DNA of 6,702 bases from Ilumatobacteraceae bacterium (lineage in GTDB: Bacteria; Actinomycetota; Acidimicrobiia; Acidimicrobiales; Ilumatobacteraceae). Location of the stretch: NCBI GenBank assembly GCA_016650435.1, contig JAENVT010000238.1, forward strand, positions 1 to 6,702, read 5' to 3'. Positions 1-5,362 of the stretch are shown in pieces. The translations under genes and the position numbers were made by a program. The notes beneath the pieces were generated by a model. That model was given only the letters and a program-made list of their open reading frames with translations. It ran no database searches and was not told where the DNA came from. Numbering within the stretch: position 1 is the first letter of the stretch; every line of letters begins with the position of its first letter.

Positions 1-13
1 AATTTGGCCTCAT
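1..13 (-). CDS. Possible start of a further operon gene, cut by the window edge
   Basis: On the minus strand the MscR stop codon (TGA, bases 12-10) overlaps an ATG (bases 13-11) in an ATGA arrangement, the usual sign of translational coupling. Only four codons (M-R-P-N) fit before the window ends, so no product can be named. In mycobacteria, as I recall, mscR is followed by a metallo-beta-lactamase-fold hydrolase gene, which would be a reasonable expectation here. This rests only on the overlap and may be chance. Confidence 0.25.
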
Positions 14-1095
14 AGCACGACCACGCTGCGCAGCACCTCGCCTCGCTCCATCTTGTGGAACGCCTCCTCGACGGCATCGAGGGAGATCGTCTCGCTGACG
101 AACTTGTCGAGTGGCAGACGTCCTTGCTGATGCAGGGTGACCAGCATCGGGAAATCGCGCGACGGCAGGCAGTCGCCGTACCACGACGACTTCAATGCCC
201 CACCGCGGCCGAAGACTTCGATGAACGGCAGCTCGAGGACCATATCGGGTCGCGGCACGCCGACCAGCACCACCGTGCCCGCTAAATCGCGGGCCTCGAA
301 CGCCTGCTTGTAAACATCGGGATTGCCGATCGCCTCGATGCAGACGTCGGCGCCGTTGCCTCCGGTGACCGACTTGATGTACTCGACGGGGTCGGCGTTG
401 CGCGAGTTGCACGTATGGGTCGCGCCGAACTCCTTTGCCCATTCGAGCTTGCGATCGTCGATATCGACAGCGACGATCGTGTGCGCACCGGCCAACCGCG
501 CACCGGCAATGGCAGCGTCGCCTACACCACCGCAGCCGAACACGGCAACCGAGTCGCCGCGACCCACATTGCCGGTGTTGATCGCAGCACCGATCCCGGC
601 CATCACTCCGCAACCGAGCAGGCCGGCGGTCGTCGCAGGCACCTCTGGATCAACCTTCGTGCATTGGCCCGCGGCGACGAGCGTCTTCTCCACGAACGCT
701 CCGATGCCCAGTGCGGGCGACAATACAGTTCCATCCGTCAGCGTCATCTTCTGCGTGGCGTTGAACGTGTTGAAACAGACCCACGGCCGCCCTCGCAGAC
801 AACTGCGACAGGTGCCGCACACCGCCCGCCAGTTGAGGATGACGAAGTCGCCCGGCACCACGTTGGAGACACCGTCGCCAACGGACTCGACCACGCCGGC
901 AGCCTCGTGGCCGAGCAGGAACGGGAAGTCGTCGTTGATACCGCCCTCGCGATAGTGCAGGTCGGTGTGGCACACGCCGCAAGCTTGCACCTTGACCACC
1001 GCTTCGCCTGGCCCAGGATCCGGAACGACGATCGTCTCGATCGACACCGGTGCGCCCTTCGAGCGCGCCACGACTCCGCGAACCTGCTGTGCCAT
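10..1095 (-). CDS. mscR: S-(hydroxymethyl)mycothiol dehydrogenase (mycothiol-dependent formaldehyde dehydrogenase)
   Basis: This 361-residue zinc-dependent medium-chain dehydrogenase oxidises the formaldehyde-mycothiol adduct with NAD+ to S-formylmycothiol, the actinobacterial route of formaldehyde removal; related enzymes also act on S-nitrosomycothiol. The N-terminal GroES-like part has the catalytic-zinc motif CGVCHTD (C42), the GHE motif (H63, E64) and C162 in LLGCGV. The structural-zinc cysteines are C93, C96, C99 and C107. The Rossmann part has GCGGVG (187-192), and D211 at the end of the second strand fits NAD preference. Blocks such as [28 protein letters not shown] and [11 protein letters not shown] match mycobacterial MscR as I remember it, and the length is that of the family. 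The ATG start is supported by a strong GGAGG five bases upstream. It is the last complete gene of the five-gene minus-strand run. A glutathione-dependent class III enzyme is unlikely given these blocks. Nothing is missing from the active site. Confidence 0.95.
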   Translation of the reverse strand: MAQQVRGVVARSKGAPVSIETIVVPDPGPGEAVVKVQACGVCHTDLHYREGGINDDFPFLLGHEAAGVVESVGDGVSNVVPGDFVILNWRAVCGTCRSCLRGRPWVCFNTFNATQKMTLTDGTVLSPALGIGAFVEKTLVAAGQCTKVDPEVPATTAGLLGCGVMAGIGAAINTGNVGRGDSVAVFGCGGVGDAAIAGARLAGAHTIVAVDIDDRKLEWAKEFGATHTCNSRNADPVEYIKSVTGGNGADVCIEAIGNPDVYKQAFEARDLAGTVVLVGVPRPDMVLELPFIEVFGRGGALKSSWYGDCLPSRDFPMLVTLHQQGRLPLDKFVSETISLDAVEEAFHKMERGEVLRSVVVL

Positions 1096-1100
1096 TGCAA

Positions 1101-1105
1101 CCTCC
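1101..1105 (-). promoter_or_regulatory. Shine-Dalgarno site for mscR
   Basis: The minus strand reads GGAGG here, with five bases (TTGCA) before the ATG at 1095. It is the cleanest ribosome binding site in the window. The neighbouring methyltransferase gene has none that I can recognise, so mscR may be translated more strongly than the gene before it. Confidence 0.75.
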
Positions 1106-1112
1106 GTATCAG

Positions 1113-1126
1113 CGGCCAGAAGGCCG
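1113..1126 (-). other. Short GC hairpin between the methyltransferase gene and mscR
   Basis: CGGCC and GGCCG form a perfect five-pair stem around a four-base loop (AGAA on the plus strand) in the 45-base gap after the methyltransferase stop. No T-run follows in the minus-strand direction, so it is not a convincing intrinsic terminator. It could affect mRNA processing or stability, or be chance in GC-rich DNA. Confidence 0.3.
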
Positions 1127-1140
1127 ACCCCGAGCGGAGA

Positions 1141-2142
1141 TTACTCGCCGCGCCGCCCACGACGACGCTCGCGGTCGGGGGCATTGCCCGACGGCGCGGA
1201 GTTGACCAACGGACCGACTGCCTGGATGATGTCGTCGATGGTCGGCTTGGCGATGAGCTCGTCGAGAGATCGTCGCATGGCCGCGAGATGCACGGGCGAA
1301 GTACCGCAGCAACCGCCCACGACCCGGGCGCCCGCCTTGACCGCCAGCTGGGTGTACTTGGCCATCAGTTCTGGTGTGCCGCTGTACACCGCTTCCGTGC
1401 CGGCGAAGTGCGGCACGCCGCAGTTGCCCTTCGAGATCAAGTAGGTGTGCACGTCGCGTTCGGTCATCGCCAACAGCGAAACGAGGATGTCGCTGGCGCC
1501 TACACCGCAGTTTGCGCCGATCGCCACCGGCGGCACAGCGAGGCCATCGAACACATGCGACAGGTCGCCAGGTAGCAACCCCATCATCGTTCGACCTGCT
1601 GTGTCGAACGAACATGTCGCGGTGTACGGCAAGCCAGCCTGAAGCGCCCCGGTTGCTGCGGCGCGGATCTCTTGGGCGGCCGACATCGTCTCGATCCAGG
1701 CAATGTCTGCACCACCGTCCTTGAGACCCTGGGCCAATTCGCCGAACGACTCGATTGCAGATCTTTCGGTTAGCGCGCCCAGCGGCTCGAACAGCTCGCC
1801 CGTCGGCCCGACGGAACCGGCAACGACGATCGGACGCGGCGACGCGTCGGCGACCTCGCAGGCAATCTCTGCGGCGCGCTTGGCCAACTCGTAGACGCGA
1901 CCCTCTGCCTTGTGGAGCTTGAGGCGATGACGGTTGCACCCGAACGTGTTGGTGAGGATGATGTCGGCGCCGGCATCGACGAACTGTTGATGCAGCGTGC
2001 GCACCTTGTCGGGATGATCCACGTTCCAGAACTCAGGCGGGTCGCCGGCACCGAGCCCGCGTTCGAAATAGTTAGTACCTGTCGCCCCGTCGGCCAACAA
2101 GGTGCGACCAGACGACAACAATTCCGCAAGAGAAGCTCGCAT
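1141..2142 (-). CDS. Homocysteine S-methyltransferase family protein, betaine-homocysteine methyltransferase (BHMT)-like
   Basis: This 333-residue single-domain TIM-barrel protein of the homocysteine S-methyltransferase family transfers a methyl group to homocysteine to make methionine, with no cobalamin domain. It starts with the family motif LLADGATGT (15-23). The three zinc-binding cysteines are present: C212 in GANCG, and C278 and C279 in GGCCG. WIETM (E151) corresponds to the conserved active-site glutamate region of BHMT. The VGPTGELFEPLG block (111-122) and the overall pattern resemble bacterial betaine:homocysteine methyltransferases more than MetH, but the donor could be glycine betaine, another betaine, a sulfonium compound such as dimethylsulfoniopropionate, or S-methylmethionine. 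The C-terminus ends in an arginine-rich tail (324-332) beyond the last zinc motif. The ATG at 2142 is the only reasonable start in frame, 45 bases after the preceding stop, and lacks an obvious ribosome binding site. Co-location with an N-demethylase and MscR suggests a betaine-type donor (inference). Confidence 0.88.
   Translation of the reverse strand: MRASLAELLSSGRTLLADGATGTNYFERGLGAGDPPEFWNVDHPDKVRTLHQQFVDAGADIILTNTFGCNRHRLKLHKAEGRVYELAKRAAEIACEVADASPRPIVVAGSVGPTGELFEPLGALTERSAIESFGELAQGLKDGGADIAWIETMSAAQEIRAAATGALQAGLPYTATCSFDTAGRTMMGLLPGDLSHVFDGLAVPPVAIGANCGVGASDILVSLLAMTERDVHTYLISKGNCGVPHFAGTEAVYSGTPELMAKYTQLAVKAGARVVGGCCGTSPVHLAAMRRSLDELIAKPTIDDIIQAVGPLVNSAPSGNAPDRERRRGRRGE
1587..1611. 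repeat. 9-bp perfect inverted repeat inside the methyltransferase gene
   Basis: TCGTTCGAC (1587-1595) and GTCGAACGA (1603-1611) are exact inverted copies separated by seven bases. The element lies within coding sequence for the stretch around CSFDTAGRTMMG. It may form an RNA hairpin or be a binding site, or be a by-product of codon use. No other copy was noticed in the window. Confidence 0.4.
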
Positions 2143-2187
2143 CGTGGCAGCAAGGCTACCGCCGCCTGCAGTCGCTGCTGTAGCGAT

Positions 2188-3153
2188 TCAGGTGACCGGC
2201 GTCAGCGCCGGTTGACCGCTGAGGACTGCCACCGTGTTGCGGGCGGCCAACGTTGCCATCGCTGATCGGGTCTCGACAGTTGCCGAGCCGAGGTGCGGAA
2301 TCAGGACGGCGTTGTCGAGTTCGGTGAGTCCGGCCGCCAGCTGAGGTTCGTGTTCGTAGACGTCGAGCCCGGCGCCGGCTATCTCGCCATTGCGCAGTGC
2401 CTTCACCAACGCGGCCTCGTCGACAATCGGGCCGCGCGCCGTGTTGACGAGGTATGCAGACGAACGCATCAGCTCGAACTGGTCCGTGCCGATCAGATGA
2501 TGTGTCTCCGTCGAGTACGGACAGTTGATGCTGATGATGTCGGATGTCGCCAACATCTCGTCGAGGCTCAGCCGCTCGGCGCCGAGCTCGATCTCGATAT
2601 CCGACGAGACCGCGCGGCGATTGCTGTAGGCCACGGTCATGCCAAAGGCGTTGGCGCGGCGCGCCAAGGCCTGACCGATGGCACCCATTCCCACGATGCC
2701 GAGGCGACGACCCTGCAGGCCGGTACCGAGCAGCATGAACATCCCCCACTGCCATGGCTTGTTCGAGCGAACGATGCGCTCGCCCTCCCCCAGTCGCCGC
2801 GTGACCATCAGGATCAACGCCATGGCGATGTCTGCAGTCGCGTCTGTCAGGACGTCGGGTGTGTTTGTTGCGATCACACCGCGCTGGCGGCACAGCGCGA
2901 CATCGATGTTGTTGTATCCAACTGCGACATTCGAGACCACCTTCAGTTGTGGCCCGGCAGCGTCGAGGAACGCGCCGTCGACCTTGGTCGTCAGCAACGT
3001 CAGCACCGCGTCGGCACCGGCGATCCGCTCGTACAGTTCGTTGATCTCGATCGGTTCGTCGTGCTTCCAGCCCCACACGTTGCCGTGTGGGCGGAGCACC
3101 TCGAGGCCGGCATCGGGGATTCGTCCGGCGACGACGATCCGCGGTTGGGCCAT
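2188..3153 (-). CDS. D-2-hydroxyacid dehydrogenase (glyoxylate/hydroxypyruvate reductase-like)
   Basis: This 321-residue D-isomer-specific 2-hydroxyacid dehydrogenase is expected to reduce a 2-oxo acid such as glyoxylate or hydroxypyruvate to the D-2-hydroxy acid in the cytosol. The substrate-loop motif VSNVAVGYNNID is at 73-84. The nucleotide-binding glycines GMGAIG are at 155-160. The catalytic triad is R240 (NTARG), E269 (YEHEP) and H287 (IPHLGS). After the second Rossmann strand comes S-N-R-R (177-180) instead of an acidic residue, which favours NADP(H) over NAD(H); this is inference from family rules. The reading frame is open far upstream, but the ATG at 3153 is chosen because the family N-terminus (PRIVVAGRIPDAGLEVL) begins there, a GAGG lies seven bases upstream, and the ATG shares its A with the aminotransferase stop (TGATG). 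That overlap implies translational coupling and joint function. The exact substrate cannot be read from the sequence. Confidence 0.92.
   Translation of the reverse strand: MAQPRIVVAGRIPDAGLEVLRPHGNVWGWKHDEPIEINELYERIAGADAVLTLLTTKVDGAFLDAAGPQLKVVSNVAVGYNNIDVALCRQRGVIATNTPDVLTDATADIAMALILMVTRRLGEGERIVRSNKPWQWGMFMLLGTGLQGRRLGIVGMGAIGQALARRANAFGMTVAYSNRRAVSSDIEIELGAERLSLDEMLATSDIISINCPYSTETHHLIGTDQFELMRSSAYLVNTARGPIVDEAALVKALRNGEIAGAGLDVYEHEPQLAAGLTELDNAVLIPHLGSATVETRSAMATLAARNTVAVLSGQPALTPVT
2195..2212 (-). other. GC hairpin at the 3' end of the hydroxyacid dehydrogenase gene
   Basis: ACCGGCG (2195-2201) and CGCCGGT (2206-2212) pair perfectly over seven bases around a TCAG loop, covering the last codons before the TGA. 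No U-tract follows on the minus-strand transcript, so termination is unlikely. With the smaller hairpin at 1113-1126 it brackets the methyltransferase message, which could give that segment a separate stability. Confidence 0.35.
3072..3091 (-). other. 8-bp perfect hairpin early in the hydroxyacid dehydrogenase coding region
   Basis: CCCACACG (3072-3079) and CGTGTGGG (3084-3091) are exact inverted copies around a four-base loop, about 60-80 bases after the ATG and within the codons for the HGNVWGW stretch. It is a stable-looking RNA stem, but it overlaps ordinary coding sequence, so any role in translation or mRNA stability is speculative. Confidence 0.35.
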
Positions 3154-4346
3154 CAGGCGGCCTCGATCCATTCGCGTAACTTGCCGATTCCCAGCTGAAT
3201 GTCTTCGACCGAAATTCCCGAGTACGCGAAACGCACATACTGCTCGGTCTCGCCGGGAAGCGGTCGGCCGAAATGCCGGCGCGTGCAGAACGAGACGCCT
3301 GTCGCACGCAGTGCTGCATCGGCGAACTCGGCGACCTCGGTGAATCCCAGGGCATCCATCGCGTCGGTGACGTTGGGGAAGAGATAGAAGGTGCTGTCGG
3401 GTTTGGCGATCACAAAGCCGGTGATCTTGTGCAACTCCGCGACGGCAGCGTCGCGTCGCCGCTGCAGCTCGGCAAGGATCGCCTGCGCACCTGACTGATC
3501 GCCTTGTAGTGCCTCGATGCCTGCTGCCTGCACAAAGTGCGTCGTGCAGCTTTCGTCGTTGGTGTTGATCTTGACGATCTGGGCAATCAGCTCGTCGGGC
3601 CCGATCGCCGCGCCGAGGCGCCAGCCGGTCATGGCGAACTTCTTCGAGAATGTGTACAGGATGACGGTGCGCTCGCGCATTTCCGGTAGCGAGGCGATCG
3701 ACGTGCTGGTTCCCGAGTAGCGCATCTCGAAGTAGGCCTCGTCGCTGAGCACCCACAGGTTGTGCTGGATTGCCAGCTCGGCAAGCGACTTCATCTCGTC
3801 GATCGAGCTCTCACTGCCCAGCGGGTTCTGCAGGTTGTTGTAGATCAGCACCTTGGACGCCGGTGTGATCTGGCTGCGCAGGTGACCGAGGTCGATGGCG
3901 AAGCCGGTCGCCGTCTGGTCGTAGCGATACGGCTGGCCCACGCCACCGAAGTACTCGACCTGGCTCTCGTAGATGGGATATCCGGGAGTTGGGAACAGGA
4001 CGCCGTCGCCGGGGTTCATCACGACCTGCAGGAACTTTCCGATCACCGGCTTACCGCCAGGCTGCACGGCGATGTTGTCGGGGCTGTAGCTGATCCCTCG
4101 CCGCATCGACACGTCGTCGGCCAGTGCCTCGCGCAGCGGGGCGATTCCGGCGGCCGCGCAGTAGCCGGTCTTGCCGTCGGCGATCGCCCGGTTCATCGCC
4201 TCGACCACGTTGGGCGGAGTCGGCAGGTTGATGTCGCCGAGGTGGAACGGGAAGATCTTGTTGCCCTTCGCGCCCCATTCCGCCGCGGCGAGCGACACGG
4301 CGAAGGCGGTCTCTGTCCCAAGGTTGTTCAATCGTTCAGCGAGCAT
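3153..4346 (-). CDS. Class I PLP-dependent aminotransferase (aspartate aminotransferase fold)
   Basis: This 397-residue fold-type I aminotransferase moves an amino group between an amino acid and a 2-oxo acid. The PLP lysine is K235 in YTFSKKFAMTGWRLG; R243 of that block is a phosphate contact. D202 in SDEAYFE pairs with the pyridine nitrogen and Y205 with the PLP oxygen. N174 in LQNPLGSES matches the asparagine of the usual NPTG motif, here NPLG. R372 in YVRFAYS is the conserved arginine that holds the substrate alpha-carboxylate. All catalytic residues are present and the length is typical. The ATG at 4346 has a GGGAG-type ribosome binding site close upstream. The gene lies 61 bases after the N-demethylase-like gene and overlaps the hydroxyacid dehydrogenase start by one base, so the two products probably act in sequence: amino acid to 2-oxo acid to D-2-hydroxy acid. 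Amino-donor specificity (aspartate, alanine, serine or other) cannot be assigned. Confidence 0.93.
   Translation of the reverse strand: MLAERLNNLGTETAFAVSLAAAEWGAKGNKIFPFHLGDINLPTPPNVVEAMNRAIADGKTGYCAAAGIAPLREALADDVSMRRGISYSPDNIAVQPGGKPVIGKFLQVVMNPGDGVLFPTPGYPIYESQVEYFGGVGQPYRYDQTATGFAIDLGHLRSQITPASKVLIYNNLQNPLGSESSIDEMKSLAELAIQHNLWVLSDEAYFEMRYSGTSTSIASLPEMRERTVILYTFSKKFAMTGWRLGAAIGPDELIAQIVKINTNDESCTTHFVQAAGIEALQGDQSGAQAILAELQRRRDAAVAELHKITGFVIAKPDSTFYLFPNVTDAMDALGFTEVAEFADAALRATGVSFCTRRHFGRPLPGETEQYVRFAYSGISVEDIQLGIGKLREWIEAA
3161..3164 (-). promoter_or_regulatory. Ribosome binding site that fixes the hydroxyacid dehydrogenase start
   Basis: The minus strand reads GAGG here, inside the last codons of the aminotransferase and seven bases before the ATG at 3153. 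With the TGATG stop-start overlap it supports this internal ATG over the much longer open frame that runs upstream. Confidence 0.55.
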
Positions 4347-4350
4347 GGCT

Positions 4351-4357
4351 CTCCCTC
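4351..4357 (-). promoter_or_regulatory. Ribosome binding site of the aminotransferase gene
   Basis: The minus strand reads GAGGGAG, ending four bases before the ATG at 4346. Its GAGG core lies seven bases further from the ATG side, a normal spacing. It supports the annotated start. Confidence 0.6.
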
Positions 4358-4373
4358 AGGTCGGCGTCGTTCG

Positions 4374-4382
4374 ATTGTACAA
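4374..4382 (-). promoter_or_regulatory. Candidate internal promoter with a TTGTACAA palindrome
   Basis: The 61-base gap between the demethylase-like gene and the aminotransferase gene holds an AT-rich patch in otherwise GC-rich DNA. The minus strand reads TACAAT at 4379-4374, five of six matches to a -10 box. A transcript from it would have a leader of roughly 20 bases carrying the GAGGGAG site. No good -35 lies 16-18 bases upstream; a TTGACG is present but only five bases away. The -10 overlaps the perfect 8-base palindrome TTGTACAA (4375-4382), whose TTGT/ACAA halves resemble operators of GntR-type repressors. Promoter and operator are inferred from sequence only. Confidence 0.4.
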
Positions 4383-4407
4383 AACGTCAAGGCACGGTCG
4401 CGACAAG

Positions 4408-5193
4408 CTACGACGCGGCCGACAACTTCTCGAGGAACGGTATGAAGCCGGGCGCGAGGTTGTTGGCGTCGATCTTGTATCGCACCATCTCGTCGTCCCA
4501 CGAGCGGTACATCGCCAGCAGATCAGCGGCCCGATCCGGGCGGTTCATCAACACCCGTGCTGGCGCCAACTGCATCTTGATGGTGAACGGGATTGCGCCG
4601 CTCTGTGGCAGCAGCTGCAAGGTCTGCCATTCGCTGCGCAGCCAGAACGGCGAACCATCTTCGTTCGCGCTGAGATCGCCGACCGGTTGAGCCCGTTTCG
4701 GGAGTGGGACGAACAGCAGCGGATACGGCTTCACCGACAGATTGCGCCGCCACACGACCTGCCCAGCGCGCATCCGGTCGAAGAACCGATCGACGCGCGG
4801 AGCAAGTTCTTCGTCGTAGTGAGCGACACCCTGGTGCACGCCAGCCGTTGGACGACCAAACTTCTCGGTCAACGACCAGAACGAAGGGAAGCACAGGACG
4901 GCACCGTCGAGATGCCACGAACCGTCGCGTTTGACCATCAGGCACAGGTCTTCTTGAATCGCCCTGCCAGCGGCCTCGAGCGGGTGAAATCCGGCTGGGG
5001 TAGGTGGCAGCTTGTTGCGGACGAGCCATTGTTCGACCAGTCGCAACGTCTCGTGCGCGGCGCCCTCGGCGTTGGGGCTCATGGCGAACACGAGGTCGTG
5101 TTGTTCGTCGATCAATCGTTGGCGGAGCCCCATCTCCATCGCTCGGAACTGGTCGGCGATCAGCCAATCGTCTCCCAAGGATCGGGTCAGCAT
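4408..5193 (-). CDS. DUF3445 protein, heme-dependent oxidative N-demethylase alpha-subunit-like
   Basis: This 261-residue protein shows the conserved blocks of the DUF3445 family: EAAGRAIQEDLCLM (73-86), CFPSFWSLTEKFGRP (101-115), the H-containing stretch VHQGVAHY (119-126), VDRFFDRMRAG (134-144), WRRNLSV (148-154) and LRSEWQTLQLLPQSGAIPFTI (185-205). The one characterised family member is the alpha subunit of an NADPH-dependent dimethylamine monooxygenase. It is a PAS-fold heme protein that removes a methyl group as formaldehyde, working with FMN, 2Fe-2S and tetrahydrofolate-binding partners. No partner gene is in this window. MscR in the same operon could consume the formaldehyde. The ATG at 5193 is the first start in this frame; the next in-frame stop upstream is at 5275-5277. 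It lacks a clear ribosome binding site, and the conserved-looking DDWLIADQF begins only eight residues in, so the true N-terminus may be missing or frameshifted (see 5217-5327). The substrate could be any N-methyl compound. Confidence 0.85.
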   Translation of the reverse strand: MLTRSLGDDWLIADQFRAMEMGLRQRLIDEQHDLVFAMSPNAEGAAHETLRLVEQWLVRNKLPPTPAGFHPLEAAGRAIQEDLCLMVKRDGSWHLDGAVLCFPSFWSLTEKFGRPTAGVHQGVAHYDEELAPRVDRFFDRMRAGQVVWRRNLSVKPYPLLFVPLPKRAQPVGDLSANEDGSPFWLRSEWQTLQLLPQSGAIPFTIKMQLAPARVLMNRPDRAADLLAMYRSWDDEMVRYKIDANNLAPGFIPFLEKLSAAS

Positions 5194-5216
5194 CTTGACG
5201 TGCGACGGCGCCGGGG

Positions 5217-5327
5217 TCAGGCTCGAGTTCGTCGAGCCACGCCGGTTGTCCCGGCCGCCTCGTACAGAGCCGCGTCAGGCACATACGACCACAGCAGATC
5301 GCTGGTGATGTCGGTCTCGCTGCTCAC
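5217..5327 (-). pseudogene. Small GTG-initiated frame upstream of the N-demethylase: frameshifted N-terminus or leader ORF
   Basis: From a GTG at 5327 the minus strand encodes 36 residues (V-S-S-E-T-D-I-T-S-D-L-L-W-S-Y-V-P-D-A-A-L and onward), ending at TGA 5219-5217, 23 bases before the demethylase ATG. Codon third positions are mostly G or C until about residue 30, as in real genes here, and a promoter-like element is placed exactly for leaderless initiation at this GTG. The frame differs from that of the demethylase; one inserted base near 5220-5260 would join them into a protein about 45 residues longer. The demethylase frame itself already looks coding upstream of its ATG (S-L-T-P-A-P-S-H-V-K before M). 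Options: an inactivating frameshift, a sequencing error, programmed frameshifting, or a short leader peptide. I cannot decide from sequence alone. Confidence 0.4.
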
Positions 5328-5333
5328 GCCACG

Positions 5334-5362
5334 ATCGTAGAAGCCGGCGACGGTAGTGTCCT
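5334..5362 (-). promoter_or_regulatory. Candidate operon promoter for a leaderless transcript
   Basis: The minus strand has AGGACA (5362-5357, matching the GACA half of a -35 box), a 17-base spacer, and TACGAT (5339-5334, TANNNT type -10). Six bases then lead to the G of the GTG at 5327. This is the geometry of leaderless promoters common in Actinomycetota, where transcription starts at the start codon. The -35 half overlaps the first codons of the divergent serine hydrolase gene, so expression of the two directions may interfere. Prediction only. Confidence 0.45.

Noticed and set aside
10..1095. Glutathione-dependent class III formaldehyde dehydrogenase or general alcohol dehydrogenase
   Set aside because: Several sequence blocks match mycobacterial MscR specifically, and the length of 361 residues fits that family.
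1113..1126. Intrinsic terminator after the methyltransferase gene
   Set aside because: The stem has only five pairs and no T-run follows it in the direction of transcription; the next gene starts a few bases further on with a strong ribosome site.
415..1575. Long plus-strand open frame opposite mscR and the methyltransferase gene (386 codons)
   Set aside because: It is antisense to two genes with complete catalytic motifs, spans their intergenic gap, has arginine-rich low-complexity composition and no recognisable family. This is typical of shadow frames in GC-rich DNA.
3154..3756. Extended N-terminus of the hydroxyacid dehydrogenase (open frame back to 3756)
   Set aside because: The extension overlaps the aminotransferase coding region out of frame and is arginine-rich, while the family N-terminus starts at the ATG at 3153, which has its own ribosome site.
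4386..4396. TTGACG read as the -35 box for the TACAAT -10 in the gap before the aminotransferase gene
   Set aside because: Only five bases separate them, far less than the 16-18 needed.
4171..5340. Long plus-strand open frame opposite the aminotransferase start and the N-demethylase gene (389 codons)
   Set aside because: It crosses the intergenic gap and the strongly supported DUF3445 gene in antisense, and shows no domain.
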